From NCBI GenBank assembly GCA_003326205.1, contig LWTK01000033.1, forward strand, positions 62,001 through 126,000: a stretch of 64,000 nucleotides of DNA, written 5' to 3'. The notes beneath the pieces are model-generated. The model was given only the letters and a program-made list of their open reading frames with translations. It had not been told where the DNA came from and made no database searches. Source of the DNA: Nostoc sp. ATCC 43529. GTDB taxonomy: Bacteria; Cyanobacteriota; Cyanobacteriia; Cyanobacteriales; Nostocaceae. The translations under genes and the position numbers were made by a program. Within the stretch, counting starts at the first letter, position 1, and each line of letters starts with the position of its first letter. Below, one piece after another: positions 36,272 to 42,584 of the stretch.

Positions 36272-37093
36272 TTAAGACGCTGGAAAAAATAACCGTAGGT
36301 AGCTAGACAGCATTACTTCACCAATAAATAGAGTAATTACAGATCCTAAGGCGAGAAAAGGCCCGAAAGGCATCTTTTGTCCGAATTTGTGGCGCGATCG
36401 CACAATAACACTGCTACCTACTAACGCTCCCAGCGCACAGGCAATAAAACTAGCCAACAGCAAATATTTCCAGCCTAACCAGGCTCCCATCATTGCTGCT
36501 AACTTGGCGTCACCCGCACCCATCACAGTTTTACCGAAGGCAATTGAACCTAATATGGCGATCGCATCAAATAGCCATAAGCCCAAAACTACACCGATTA
36601 TCGCCATCATCAAGTGATTTACCAATGCTACAGAACTAGCCTCTGGTAAAAAACCAACCAGCATTTGAAATAAAATGCCCACCACTAAACCCGACTGAGT
36701 AAGTGCATTGGGTAGCGTCATCGTATCCAGATCAATCAGCGATAGCGCTAACAACCAACTGCAAAAAGCCCAATAGCCTATTGTTAAAGTCGAAGCTTTG
36801 AATACTGAAAAAATCAGTAAAAAAATTATTCCCGTTAGCCCTTCTATCACAGGATAACGGAGAGAAATTTTGCTTTTGCAATATCGACACCGCCCTCTTA
36901 AGGAGATCCAGCCGAACACTGGTACGTTGTCGTAAGCTTTTAGCTGGTTTAAGCAATGCGGACAACGAGAAGGCGGCCAAAGAATTGACAACCCAGCAGG
37001 TAGCCGATAAACAACAACATTGATAAAACTGCCAACAGATGCACCCAAAGCAAAGACAATTACACTCGCCAGGACGGCGAACAAAATGTCCAT
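36272..37093 (-). CDS. pilD: Prepilin leader peptidase / N-methyltransferase
   Basis: The 273-residue integral membrane protein has the N-terminal methyltransferase cytoplasmic loop with two CxxC pairs (CPHCLNQL, CRYCKSKI) and PVIEGLTG. The two catalytic aspartates of aspartic (GFGD-type) prepilin peptidases are in LIDLDTMTLPN and VMGAGDAKLAAMMG. It cleaves and N-methylates type IV prepilins and pseudopilins, needed for pili, motility and DNA uptake. It stands alone here, as is usual in cyanobacteria. Confidence 0.96.
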   Translation of the reverse strand: MDILFAVLASVIVFALGASVGSFINVVVYRLPAGLSILWPPSRCPHCLNQLKAYDNVPVFGWISLRGRCRYCKSKISLRYPVIEGLTGIIFLLIFSVFKASTLTIGYWAFCSWLLALSLIDLDTMTLPNALTQSGLVVGILFQMLVGFLPEASSVALVNHLMMAIIGVVLGLWLFDAIAILGSIAFGKTVMGAGDAKLAAMMGAWLGWKYLLLASFIACALGALVGSSVIVRSRHKFGQKMPFGPFLALGSVITLFIGEVMLSSYLRLFFPAS

Positions 37094-37102
37094 ATAGTCA
37101 TT

Positions 37103-37256
37103 CGTCCTTTGTCATTTGTCCTTTGTCTTTTGTCTTTTGTCGTTTGTCCTTTGTCAAGAGTTAACAACTAATGTCATTTGTTCTTCTTCTTTGACTAATG
37201 ACTAATAACTAATGACCAATGACCAATGACTAATGACCAATGACCAATGCCTAATA
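37103..37256. repeat. Two STRR arrays: (TTTGTCC)n and (CCAATGA/CTAATGA)n
   Basis: Positions 37103-37155 hold seven or so TTTGTC-type 7-mers. Positions 37193-37256 hold about nine ACTAATG/ACCAATG 7-mers running into the 3' end of the next gene (the complement of its stop region). They separate pilD from the 86-residue ORF. Confidence 0.85.
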
Positions 37257-37511
37257 CATATGCGATTCAATTTGACTCAAGGGCACAAAACACTCTTGAG
37301 GTAAGAGAACGGGTTGGTTAGTAAAAATAACCTTACCTCGATGAGTTACGCGATTAATTGCTACACCGGAAGGTTGCCCAGCTATTTCGGGGTGTACTTC
37401 ACAGTGAGTGTAGTAGATCTGCCCAGCAGCTCTGATTACGGCGGTATCAATCAAAGGTGGCTGGTTTCTTGGGACGGTAAAATTAGTTTGGCCTTGTCGT
37501 AATGCGTACAC
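37251..37511 (-). CDS. Small conserved cyanobacterial protein of unknown function
   Basis: The 86-residue ORF starts at GTG 37511. Blocks such as LRQGQTNFTVPRNQPPLI, RAAGQIYYTHCEVHPEIAGQ and VTHRGKVIFTNQPVLLPQE look like a compact beta-rich protein. The single Cys and two His (THCEVH) might bind metal, but that is speculative. There is no signal peptide. The end of the frame runs into an STRR array. It is on the same strand as leuB, 90 bp downstream of leuB's stop. Confidence 0.65.
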   Translation of the reverse strand: MYALRQGQTNFTVPRNQPPLIDTAVIRAAGQIYYTHCEVHPEIAGQPSGVAINRVTHRGKVIFTNQPVLLPQECFVPLSQIESHMY

Positions 37512-37601
37512 TATCGACTGTTATTTGATTGCTAAATTTCTCTCTAGTCTACCCGAAACTTATGATAAAGGTTGCCAAATTGCCCTGGCTGAAATATTAA
37601 A

Positions 37602-38690
37602 TTATTGAGCTTCCAGAGCTAAAATCAGCGCATTGCCCATAGCGTGGCAACCTAAAAGATTTTTTCCAGGTGAAATTATATCCCCCGTGCGATCGCCTTG
37701 TTCTAAAACTTGTAGTACGGCTTTTTCTATACTGTCTGAGGCTTCTGGCTGATTTAAACCGTAGCGTAACATCATCGCCACACTCAAAACCTGTGCTAGA
37801 GGATTTGCCTTATCTTGTCCTGCAATATCTGGGGCAGAACCATGAACTGGTTCAAATACACCAGGCCCAGACGCACCCAAACTAGCGGAAGGCAACATAC
37901 CAATACTGCCTGTGAGCATTGCAGCAGCATCAGAGAGAATATCACCAAACAAATTGCCAGTGACGATGGTATCAAATTGCTTGGGAGCGCGTACCAGCTG
38001 CATGGCAGCATTATCTACATAAAGATGAGACAGTTCGATGTCTGGATATTCTTGGGAAAGCTGGGTAATGCGATCGCGCCACAACTGAGATACTTCTAAT
38101 ACATTGGCTTTATCCACCGAACACAGTCTTTTACCGCGTTTGCGGGCGGCTTCAAAAGCTACTCGTCCAATGCGATCGATTTCTGATTCAGTGTAAACCA
38201 TCGTATTTACACCGCGTTTTTCACCAGTTTCAGTGGCAAAAATTCCCTTAGGTTTACCGAAATAAATCCCACCAGTGAGTTCGCGCACCACCATAATATC
38301 GACACCTTCCACAACTTCCCGCTTCAAAGTCGAAGCATCGATTAGCTGGGGCAAAATTTTTGCTGGGCGTAAATTGGCAAATAGCCCCAGACCTGCCCGT
38401 AGTCCTAACAAACCTGCTTCTGGGCGTAAATTCGATGGTAGAGAATCCCACTTGTAGCCACCAATGGCAGCTAGTAATACAGCATCACTATTACGGCAAG
38501 TATCTAAAGTCGCAGAAGGCAGAGGTTCCCCTGTGGCGTCAATTGCTGCGCCGCCGATGAGGGCTTCTTGAAATTCAAACTGAATATCAAATTTCTTGCC
38601 TACAACTTTCAGCACATCTACCGCCACTGCCATAATTTCAGGGCCAATGCCATCGCCGGGGAGTAGGGTAATGCGGTAGTTCTGGGTCAT
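37602..38690 (-). CDS. leuB: 3-isopropylmalate dehydrogenase
   Basis: The 362-residue NAD-dependent decarboxylating dehydrogenase acts at the third step of leucine synthesis. Seen: [13 protein letters not shown] at the N-terminus, substrate-binding [16 protein letters not shown], catalytic [26 protein letters not shown] with the metal-ligand Asp, and [14 protein letters not shown] plus [14 protein letters not shown]. The start [13 protein letters not shown] is canonical. Length is normal. Confidence 0.98.
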   Translation of the reverse strand: MTQNYRITLLPGDGIGPEIMAVAVDVLKVVGKKFDIQFEFQEALIGGAAIDATGEPLPSATLDTCRNSDAVLLAAIGGYKWDSLPSNLRPEAGLLGLRAGLGLFANLRPAKILPQLIDASTLKREVVEGVDIMVVRELTGGIYFGKPKGIFATETGEKRGVNTMVYTESEIDRIGRVAFEAARKRGKRLCSVDKANVLEVSQLWRDRITQLSQEYPDIELSHLYVDNAAMQLVRAPKQFDTIVTGNLFGDILSDAAAMLTGSIGMLPSASLGASGPGVFEPVHGSAPDIAGQDKANPLAQVLSVAMMLRYGLNQPEASDSIEKAVLQVLEQGDRTGDIISPGKNLLGCHAMGNALILALEAQ

Positions 38691-39039
38691 AGCTAGTTTC
38701 TATTGGGTAAATGCTTGCAGATCAAATATCATACCGAGCAAAACGTACCGATGGAGTTTTTCAGAACAAAGAATTCAGGAGTCAGAATTCAGAATCCTCC
38801 AATTGAATTGAAGTCTGACTGGTGAATGAATAGAGGGCGAATACCACACCAAATTTCAATAAAGGTGGTGTTTCTGGGTGGCAGTTCTAAATCTCCACTT
38901 CAAGCACTGCTGAATTCTGAATTCTCTTTTAAACTCATCCAACCATCAGTTGTAGTGCAACTTTTTAGAGCGCTTATTCAGTTCAAACCTAAGCTCAGAA
39001 CCTCTTACAGTTAATTACAAAAAATTTTTCTGAAACCCC

Positions 39040-39080
39040 TTGACACTCTCTTGTAGTATTATGTAGTATAAATGTAGTGA
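39040..39080 (+). promoter_or_regulatory. Sigma70-like promoter with three phased direct repeats, upstream of the tRNA array
   Basis: The -35 box TTGACA (39040-39045) and the -10 box TAGTAT (39064-39069) are 18 bp apart. TGTAGT begins at 39052, 39062 and 39073, three direct repeats spaced 10 and 11 bp, that is one helical turn, overlapping the spacer, the -10 box and the start region. It is the only obvious promoter before the array. Confidence 0.6.
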
Positions 39081-39112
39081 AGCGAAAGACAAGCTTCGCA
39101 AAGGTCAAAGTC

Positions 39113-39304
39113 ATGTTCTACATACAACTCCAGGACAGGCGTTGGAATAAACCAAAGTCTCCAGATAACAAAGCTGCTACTTGCGAACCATCGGAAGTAG
39201 AGGCAACAAACGAAAAAAGTTCTAACTTTGCACTCATTAAAACCACGGAATACATCAGGAATATACAACAGGTTTATTACCTAGAATTCCCGTTGTTTTG
39301 CTAA
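39113..39304 (+). CDS. Possible leader ORF of the tRNA array, 63 codons
   Basis: The ATG at 39113 follows AAGG by 8 bases (a GTG at 39077 would add 12 codons). The product MFYIQLQDRRWNKPKSPDNK...EFPLFC is hydrophilic, with no recognised family. It lies between the promoter and the boxA site, so it would be on the array's primary transcript. It could be a translated leader or chance. Confidence 0.35.
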   Translation: MFYIQLQDRRWNKPKSPDNKAATCEPSEVEATNEKSSNFALIKTTEYIRNIQQVYYLEFPLFC

Positions 39305-39334
39305 CAGTTTGTAACACAAAAAACTAATTTTTCT

Positions 39335-39346
39335 GAACCTTGAAAA
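39335..39346 (+). promoter_or_regulatory. boxA-type antitermination site
   Basis: GAACCTTGAAAA, followed by CTGAATA, is the boxA sequence I know from cyanobacterial 16S-23S spacers. It sits 79 bases before the first tRNA. In rRNA operons boxA loads NusB/NusE so that RNA polymerase crosses long untranslated RNA without Rho termination. A long tRNA array would need the same. Confidence 0.65.
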
Positions 39347-39381
39347 CTGAATAAGAAATGGGCAAGTTCACCAACAAAACA

Positions 39382-39411
39382 TGTGCCTAAAAACCTAAAA
39401 TTTTAGGCACA
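39382..39411 (+). promoter_or_regulatory. Leader hairpin just before the first tRNA
   Basis: The 11-bp perfect stem TGTGCCTAAAA/TTTTAGGCACA has an 8-base loop and ends 13 bases before the first tRNA. It could be an RNase processing site or an attenuator. No T-tract follows the stem. Confidence 0.6.
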
Positions 39412-39424
39412 GATTTCCAAAAAT

Positions 39425-39498
39425 CGGGGTGTAGCTCAATTGGCTAGAGCGTTCCGTTGTCTGCGGAAATGTTGCGGGTTCAAGTCCCGTCACCCTGG
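39425..39498 (+). tRNA. tRNA-Asp (GUC), array member 1
   Basis: Acceptor CGGGGTG/CACCCTG, anticodon stem TTCCG/CGGAA, loop TTGTCTG (anticodon GTC), T loop TTCAAGT. T37 in place of a purine and C1-G72 are unusual for Asp. Confidence 0.75.
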
Positions 39499-39502
39499 TT
39501 GA

Positions 39503-39576
39503 AGTCCCGTAGGCGAATAGTTGAAGCCGTCAGCCTCTCAAGCTGAAGACTGCGAGTGCAAATCTCGTCGGGACTC
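39503..39576 (+). tRNA. tRNA-Glu (CUC)-like, array member 2
   Basis: Acceptor AGTCCCG/CGGGACT, anticodon stem TCAGC/GCTGA, loop CTCTCAA (anticodon CTC). The T loop TGCAAAT departs from TTCAAAT. CCA may be encoded. Confidence 0.6.
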
Positions 39577-39582
39577 CCAAAT

Positions 39583-39655
39583 GGTTGAGTAGCCAAGTGG
39601 TTGAAGGCATTGGTCTGCAAAACCGACATCGTGAGTTCAAATCTCACCTCAGCCT
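39583..39655 (+). tRNA. tRNA-Cys (GCA), array member 3
   Basis: Acceptor GGTTGAG/CTCAGCC, anticodon loop CTGCAAA (anticodon GCA), T loop TTCAAAT. Discriminator is U, as expected for Cys. Confidence 0.85.
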
Positions 39656-39663
39656 TATGGTGC

Positions 39664-39737
39664 CGCAGTGTAGCTTAACGTCAAGCCCCTGGCTCATAAC
39701 CGGGTCGATGCGGGTTCAAGTCCCGCCACTGCTACCA
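39664..39737 (+). tRNA. tRNA-Met (CAU), array member 4
   Basis: Anticodon stem CCTGG/CCGGG, loop CTCATAA (anticodon CAT), T loop TTCAAGT, encoded ACCA end. The D loop is very short (6) and the first acceptor pair is a C-U mismatch. An Ile tRNA needing lysidine is possible. Confidence 0.75.
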
Positions 39738-39740
39738 AAT

Positions 39741-39815
39741 GCAGGGATGGTGTAACGGTAACACCTCGTGACTCCAAATCCGATGTTCTGGGTTCAAATC
39801 CTAGTCCCTGCGCCA
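39741..39815 (+). tRNA. tRNA-Trp (CCA), array member 5
   Basis: Acceptor GCAGGGA/TCCCTGC with encoded CCA, T loop TTCAAAT, anticodon loop CTCCAAA. The anticodon stem TCGTGA/TCCGA pairs only if one T is bulged out, so function is doubtful. Confidence 0.65.
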
Positions 39816-39939
39816 AACTAAGTCGCAATTGTGAATTCGCAATTCGCAATTAAACTGCTAATTCTTGTGGCTTATACCTTGAATAAGAATCGCAATTGCG
39901 AATTGTGAACTGCGAATTGCGAATTGCTTGGTTAATCAT
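39816..39939. repeat. CGCAATT/AATTGCG heptamer repeats in a tRNA-array spacer
   Basis: Arrays of CGCAATT (39824-39850) and, inverted, AATTGCG (39890-39927) flank about 40 bp. This is STRR sequence in inverted arrangement inside the array, and no tRNA is present. Confidence 0.75.
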
Positions 39940-40012
39940 GCCCCTGTGGACGAACGGTTAAGTCGCTGTTCTTTCAAACCAGAGATTACGGGTTCAAATC
40001 CCGTCAGGGGAA
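39940..40012 (+). tRNA. tRNA-Glu (UUC)-like, array member 6
   Basis: Acceptor GCCCCTG/CAGGGGA (first pair mismatched), loop CTTTCAA (anticodon TTC), anticodon stem with one mismatch, T loop TTCAAAT. It differs strongly from the canonical tRNA-Glu at 15266-15338. Confidence 0.65.
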
Positions 40013-40019
40013 TCATTAT

Positions 40020-40101
40020 GGGTCGATGGCCGAGTCTGGTGAAGGCGACAGTCTGTAAAACTGTTCTATTTTGCACGCAGGTTCAAATCCTGCTCGACCC
40101 A
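40020..40101 (+). tRNA. tRNA-Tyr (GUA), array member 7
   Basis: Acceptor GGGTCGA/TCGACCC, anticodon stem ACAGT/ACTGT, loop CTGTAAA (anticodon GTA), an enlarged variable region as expected for bacterial tRNA-Tyr (but T-rich), T loop TTCAAAT, discriminator A. Confidence 0.88.
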
Positions 40102-40105
40102 CTGT

Positions 40106-40190
40106 GGAGAGGTGGCTGAGTGGTTCAAAGCGTCCTCCTGCTAAGGGGAAACGGGTAGTACCGTCGCAGGTTCAAATCCTGTCCTCTCCG
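40106..40190 (+). tRNA. tRNA-Ser (GCU), array member 8
   Basis: Acceptor GGAGAGG/CCTCTCC, loop CTGCTAA (anticodon GCT), long variable arm pairing ACGGGT/ACCGT, T loop TTCAAAT, discriminator G. This is a well-formed class II serine tRNA. Confidence 0.9.
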
Positions 40191-40194
40191 TCTT

Positions 40195-40269
40195 GAGAGT
40201 GTGGTGTAACTGGATAACATCTCAGTCTACGAAACTGAAGATATGAGGGTTCAAATCCCTCCACTCTCG
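40195..40269 (+). tRNA. tRNA-Arg (ACG), array member 9
   Basis: Acceptor GAGAGTG/CACTCTC, anticodon stem TCAGT/ACTGA, loop CTACGAA (anticodon ACG, wobble A to inosine), T loop TTCAAAT, discriminator G. Confidence 0.85.
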
Positions 40270-40276
40270 TTACATA

Positions 40277-40344
40277 GGAGAGATGATGGAGTGGCTGATT
40301 CGAGTTGAATTAAACCAGTCCACTGGGTAATACCCATCTCTCCT
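40277..40344 (+). pseudogene. Degenerate Ser-like tRNA, array member 10
   Basis: The acceptor stem GGAGAGA/TCTCTCC is intact and the D-arm region resembles tRNA-Ser, but the T loop has collapsed (TGGGT-AAT-ACCCA) and no standard anticodon loop forms. CCAGT/ACTGG makes an alternative hairpin. Confidence 0.65.
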
Positions 40345-40434
40345 CCTCATACCAATTCTCCTTTCATCAAGCAACAGATATAAACCCTCAAACCCAGGTA
40401 TTATCTGAATTTCTTAATTTTGAATTGGTATTAT

Positions 40435-40509
40435 CCCTCGGTAGCTCAGTTGGTAGTTAGCGCCTGTTTGAAGAACAGGAGGTCGTCGGTTCGATTCCGA
40501 CCTGGGGGG
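40435..40509 (+). tRNA. tRNA-Phe (GAA), array member 11
   Basis: Acceptor CCCTCGG/CTGGGGG with two wobble pairs, anticodon stem CCTGT/ACAGG, loop TTGAAGA (anticodon GAA), T loop TTCGATT. Confidence 0.82.
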
Positions 40510-40515
40510 CTTCGT

Positions 40516-40587
<72 letters not shown>

Positions 40588-40686
40588 CTTTGAAGAGGAT
40601 AAGGCGACAAGGGGAGGGGGTGACAAGAGGAGGTTTGCTCCCTCTTCACCTTGTCTCCTTGTCTCCCTGTCCCCTTGTCCTCTCAT

Positions 40687-40759
40687 TGCCGGGTGGACGA
40701 ATTGGGAAGTCGCATCGCTCTGAACGATGAGGTTGCAGGTTCAAACCCTGCCCTGGCAA
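40687..40759 (+). tRNA. tRNA-Gln (CUG), array member 13
   Basis: Acceptor TGCCGGG/CCTGGCA, anticodon stem CATCG/CGATG, loop CTCTGAA (anticodon CTG), T loop TTCAAAC. A polypurine/polypyrimidine spacer (40590-40684) precedes it. Confidence 0.82.
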
Positions 40760-40762
40760 TAA

Positions 40763-40838
40763 AGCCCTGTGGTGTAATTGGCAACATAGCGCCCTTTGAA
40801 GGCGAAGATTCCAGGTTCGAGTCCTGGCGGGGCTGCCA
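40763..40838 (+). tRNA. tRNA-Gln (UUG), array member 14
   Basis: Acceptor AGCCCTG/CGGGGCT, anticodon stem CGCC/GGCG, loop CTTTGAA (anticodon TTG), T loop TTCGAGT, discriminator G, CCA encoded. Confidence 0.86.
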
Positions 40839-40843
40839 AACTT

Positions 40844-40920
40844 GCTCTTGTAGCCCAACTGGAAGAGGCTGCCGTCTCAAAAACGGTAAGTTGTGGGTTC
40901 GATTCCCACCAAGAGTACCA
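40844..40920 (+). tRNA. tRNA-Leu (CAA) with short variable loop, array member 15
   Basis: Acceptor GCTCTTG/CAAGAGT, anticodon stem GCCGT/ACGGT, loop CTCAAAA (anticodon CAA), T loop TTCGATT, encoded ACCA. The variable loop is only about 5 bases. Normal bacterial tRNA-Leu has a long arm. Confidence 0.75.
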
Positions 40921-40926
40921 AAACTT

Positions 40927-41001
40927 GCTCCTGTAGCCCAATTGGAAGAGGTGGCAGACTTAAAATCTGTTTCGTTGTGGGTTCGACTCCCACCAGGAGT
41001 A
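40927..41001 (+). tRNA. tRNA-Leu (UAA) with short variable loop, array member 16
   Basis: Acceptor GCTCCTG/CAGGAGT, loop CTTAAAA (anticodon TAA), T loop TTCGACT. The body is very close to member 15, and the variable region is about 6 bases. It has no group I intron, unlike the usual cyanobacterial tRNA-Leu(UAA). Confidence 0.75.
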
Positions 41002-41005
41002 CTAA

Positions 41006-41079
41006 CGGGGTGTAGCGCAGCTTGGTAGCGCGTCTGCTTTGGGAGCAGAATGTCGCAGGTTCAAATCCTGTCACCCCGA
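41006..41079 (+). tRNA. tRNA-Pro (UGG), array member 17
   Basis: Acceptor CGGGGTG/CACCCCG, anticodon stem TCTGC/GCAGA, loop TTTGGGA (anticodon TGG), T loop TTCAAAT, discriminator A. This is a well-formed, near-canonical Pro tRNA. Confidence 0.92.
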
Positions 41080-41082
41080 TAT

Positions 41083-41156
41083 GCCCCTGTGACGGAACTG
41101 GCATACGTGCTGGAATCAGAGTCCAAATTTTGCAGGTTCAAATCCTGTCAGGGGTA
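41083..41156 (+). tRNA. tRNA-Leu (CAG) with eroded variable arm, array member 18
   Basis: Acceptor GCCCCTG/CAGGGGT, loop ATCAGAG (anticodon CAG). The D region GACGGAACTGGCATACGTGC resembles class II Leu tRNA, but the variable arm is reduced to a T-rich stretch (AATTTT). Confidence 0.65.
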
Positions 41157-41160
41157 CTAA

Positions 41161-41238
<78 letters not shown>

Positions 41239-41244
41239 AAATAT

Positions 41245-41317
41245 CTGGGTGTGGCGCAGTTGGGAGCGCGGGAGTTTTGGGAACTCCAGGTCGTAGGTTC
41301 AATCCCTACCACTCAGA
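41245..41317 (+). tRNA. tRNA-Pro (UGG), second copy, array member 20
   Basis: Acceptor CTGGGTG/CACTCAG, anticodon stem GGAGT/ACTCC, loop TTTGGGA (anticodon TGG), T loop TTCAATC. It is more diverged than member 17. Confidence 0.85.
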
Positions 41318-41321
41318 CTTC

Positions 41322-41394
41322 GCCCTTGTAGCCCAACGGAAGAGGCGCTTCGCTTAGAACGAAGAGGTTGCTGGTTCAAATCCAGTCAAGGGTA
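41322..41394 (+). tRNA. tRNA-Leu (UAG) with short variable loop, array member 21
   Basis: Acceptor GCCCTTG/CAAGGGT, anticodon stem CTTCG/CGAAG, loop CTTAGAA (anticodon TAG), T loop TTCAAAT. The variable loop is AGGTT, class I size. Confidence 0.75.
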
Positions 41395-41404
41395 TTGGTG
41401 AACA

Positions 41405-41481
41405 TGCGGGGATGGAGCAACGGTGGCTCATCAGGCTCATAACCTGAACATCGGCAGGTTCGACTCCTGCCCCCGTCACCA
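41405..41481 (+). tRNA. tRNA-Met (CAU), second copy, array member 22
   Basis: The sequence resembles initiator tRNA (GCGGGG...GGAGCAACGG, loop CTCATAA, T1-C72 mismatch, encoded ACCA) but has an extra base before the D arm, and the anticodon stem has only two of the three initiator G-C pairs. Confidence 0.75.
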
Positions 41482-41674
41482 AATTTTAGATTTTAGATTT
41501 TAAATTTTGGATTGTTGATTCAAACCTGAAAATCTAAAAAGGTGTGAGAGCAAGTTTGCTTTATTTGTGGAACAGATCCTTTCATCCCAAATCTACAATT
41601 CTTTACTCAAACTCATATTTTTAAAGCTATGGTGTCAATCTAAAATCTAAAATCCAAAATCCAAAATTCTTAGT
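41482..41674. repeat. Inverted AAAATCTA-type heptamer arrays in an array spacer
   Basis: TTTTAGATTTTAGATTTTAA (about 41484-41513) and its inverse AATCTAAAATCTAAAATCCA (about 41637-41669) flank about 125 bp without a tRNA. STRR arrays are again arranged as an inverted pair. Confidence 0.75.
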
Positions 41675-41747
41675 GCTGGTATAGCTCAATTGGCAGAGCA
41701 ACTGACTTGTAATCAGTAGGTTGCAGGTTCAACTCCTGTTACCAGCT
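41675..41747 (+). tRNA. tRNA-Thr (UGU), array member 23
   Basis: Acceptor GCTGGTA/TACCAGC, anticodon stem ACTGA/TCAGT, loop CTTGTAA (anticodon TGT), T loop TTCAACT. Near-canonical. Confidence 0.92.
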
Positions 41748-41751
41748 TGAT

Positions 41752-41823
41752 GCGGCTGTGATGTAATCGGTAGCATCTGAGTGCGCCATACTCAGTGCGT
41801 GGGTTCAAGTCCCTCCACTCGCT
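41752..41823 (+). tRNA. tRNA-Gly (GCC)-like, array member 24
   Basis: Stem CTGAG/CTCAG encloses TGCGCCATA, so either a 9-base loop or a 6-bp stem with anticodon GCC in the centre. The acceptor GCGGCTG/CACTCGC has one mismatch and the T stem one. Irregular, function uncertain. Confidence 0.6.
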
Positions 41824-41828
41824 TGCGT

Positions 41829-41904
41829 AGTCCTGTAGCTCAATTGGTAGAGTGTCTTCCTTACAAGAAGAATGTTGCGGGTTCAATTCCTGCCAGGACT
41901 ACCA
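41829..41904 (+). tRNA. tRNA-Val (UAC), array member 25
   Basis: Acceptor AGTCCTG/CAGGACT, anticodon stem TCTTC/GAAGA, loop CTTACAA (anticodon TAC), T loop TTCAATT, encoded ACCA. Confidence 0.9.
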
Positions 41905-41910
41905 AATCTT

Positions 41911-41984
41911 GGGAGTGTAGCTCAATAGAATAGAGCTTCGAGCTTCTACCTCGAAGGTTGTGGGTTTAAGTCCTACCACTCCCG
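41911..41984 (+). tRNA. tRNA-Arg (UCU), array member 26
   Basis: Acceptor GGGAGTG/CACTCCC, anticodon stem TCGAG/CTCGA, loop CTTCTAC (anticodon TCT). T loop TTTAAGT has U in place of C56, which weakens the D-T loop contact. Confidence 0.78.
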
Positions 41985-41997
41985 CCTGAAAATATCT

Positions 41998-42025
41998 TGA
42001 ATTTTGAATTTTGAATTTTGAATTG
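41998..42025. repeat. Heptameric STRR (TTGAATT)n in an array spacer
   Basis: About four tandem TTGAATT/TTGAATTTT units lie between tRNA-Arg and tRNA-Ala. Confidence 0.75.
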
Positions 42026-42029
42026 TTAT

Positions 42030-42103
42030 GGGGTCATAGCTCAGTTGGCTAGAGCGCCTGCCTTGCAAGCAGGAGGTCATGGGTTCAAGTCCCATTGATT
42101 CCA
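42030..42103 (+). tRNA. tRNA-Ala (UGC), array member 27
   Basis: Acceptor GGGGTCA/TGATTCC, anticodon stem CCTGC/GCAGG, loop CTTGCAA (anticodon TGC), T loop TTCAAGT. The G3-U70 pair that specifies alanine is present. Confidence 0.92.
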
Positions 42104-42108
42104 CTGAT

Positions 42109-42183
42109 GGTGTCTGAAGCCAAAGTGGTCGAGGCACTGGTTTGTGGAACCAGTAACAGCGGGTTCGAGTCCCGTCAGACGCC
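42109..42183 (+). tRNA. tRNA-His (GUG), array member 28
   Basis: Acceptor GTGTCTG/CAGACGC with extra G-1 opposite C73, the His identity element. Anticodon stem CTGGT/ACCAG, loop TTGTGGA (anticodon GTG), T loop TTCGAGT. Confidence 0.88.
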
Positions 42184-42190
42184 CCTGAAT

Positions 42191-42273
42191 GGAAGATGCC
42201 GCTGAATGGACGGCAACTGGTCTTGAAAACCAGGGTACGGGCAACTGTAGGGGTTCGATTCCTCCATCTTCCA
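42191..42273 (+). tRNA. tRNA-Ser (UGA), array member 29
   Basis: Acceptor GGAAGAT/ATCTTCC, anticodon stem CTGGT/ACCAG, loop CTTGAAA (anticodon TGA), long variable region, T loop TTCGATT. Confidence 0.85.
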
Positions 42274-42278
42274 CTTAT

Positions 42279-42350
42279 CCACCTGAAGCCGAAAAGTGAG
42301 GCGCTGTGCTGATAACACAGAAATAGGAGGGGCAGTACCTCCCTGGTGGA
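42279..42350 (+). tRNA. tRNA-Ile (GAU)-like, array member 30
   Basis: Anticodon stem CTGTG/CACAG, loop CTGATAA (anticodon GAT), acceptor CCACCTG/CTGGTGG with one mismatch. T stem GGAGG/CCTCC encloses GGCAGTA in place of the universal TTC-A-- loop, so tertiary folding is doubtful. Confidence 0.6.
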
Positions 42351-42426
42351 TTTATATCTAGTGTTGGTGTTACAAAATTTGCGATGTAATACATTGCACT
42401 TGCTCATTTCTTTTTCAAATTAACTA

Positions 42427-42497
42427 GGGTGGTTGGCATACCGGCTGTGCAGCGGGCTTTTAACCCGCAGAAATAGGTTCGACCCCTATACCACCCA
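42427..42497 (+). tRNA. tRNA-Lys (UUU), array member 31
   Basis: Acceptor GGGTGGT/ACCACCC, anticodon stem GCGGG/CCCGC, loop CTTTTAA (anticodon TTT), T loop TTCGACC. It is the last tRNA of the array. No strong terminator hairpin is visible within the following 90 bp. Confidence 0.85.
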
Positions 42498-42584
42498 TTA
42501 AGGAATTCAAAATTCAAAATTAACAAATGCAATCCTAGCTAGCTTTTTGGCAATTGGTAATATACAACTTGAATGCACGTTAGA

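Noticed and set aside
37103..37256. Heptamer arrays considered as CRISPR or replication iterons
   Set aside because: The repeats are 7 bp, head to tail with no spacers, and similar arrays occur at many places in the window, so they are STRR sequences.
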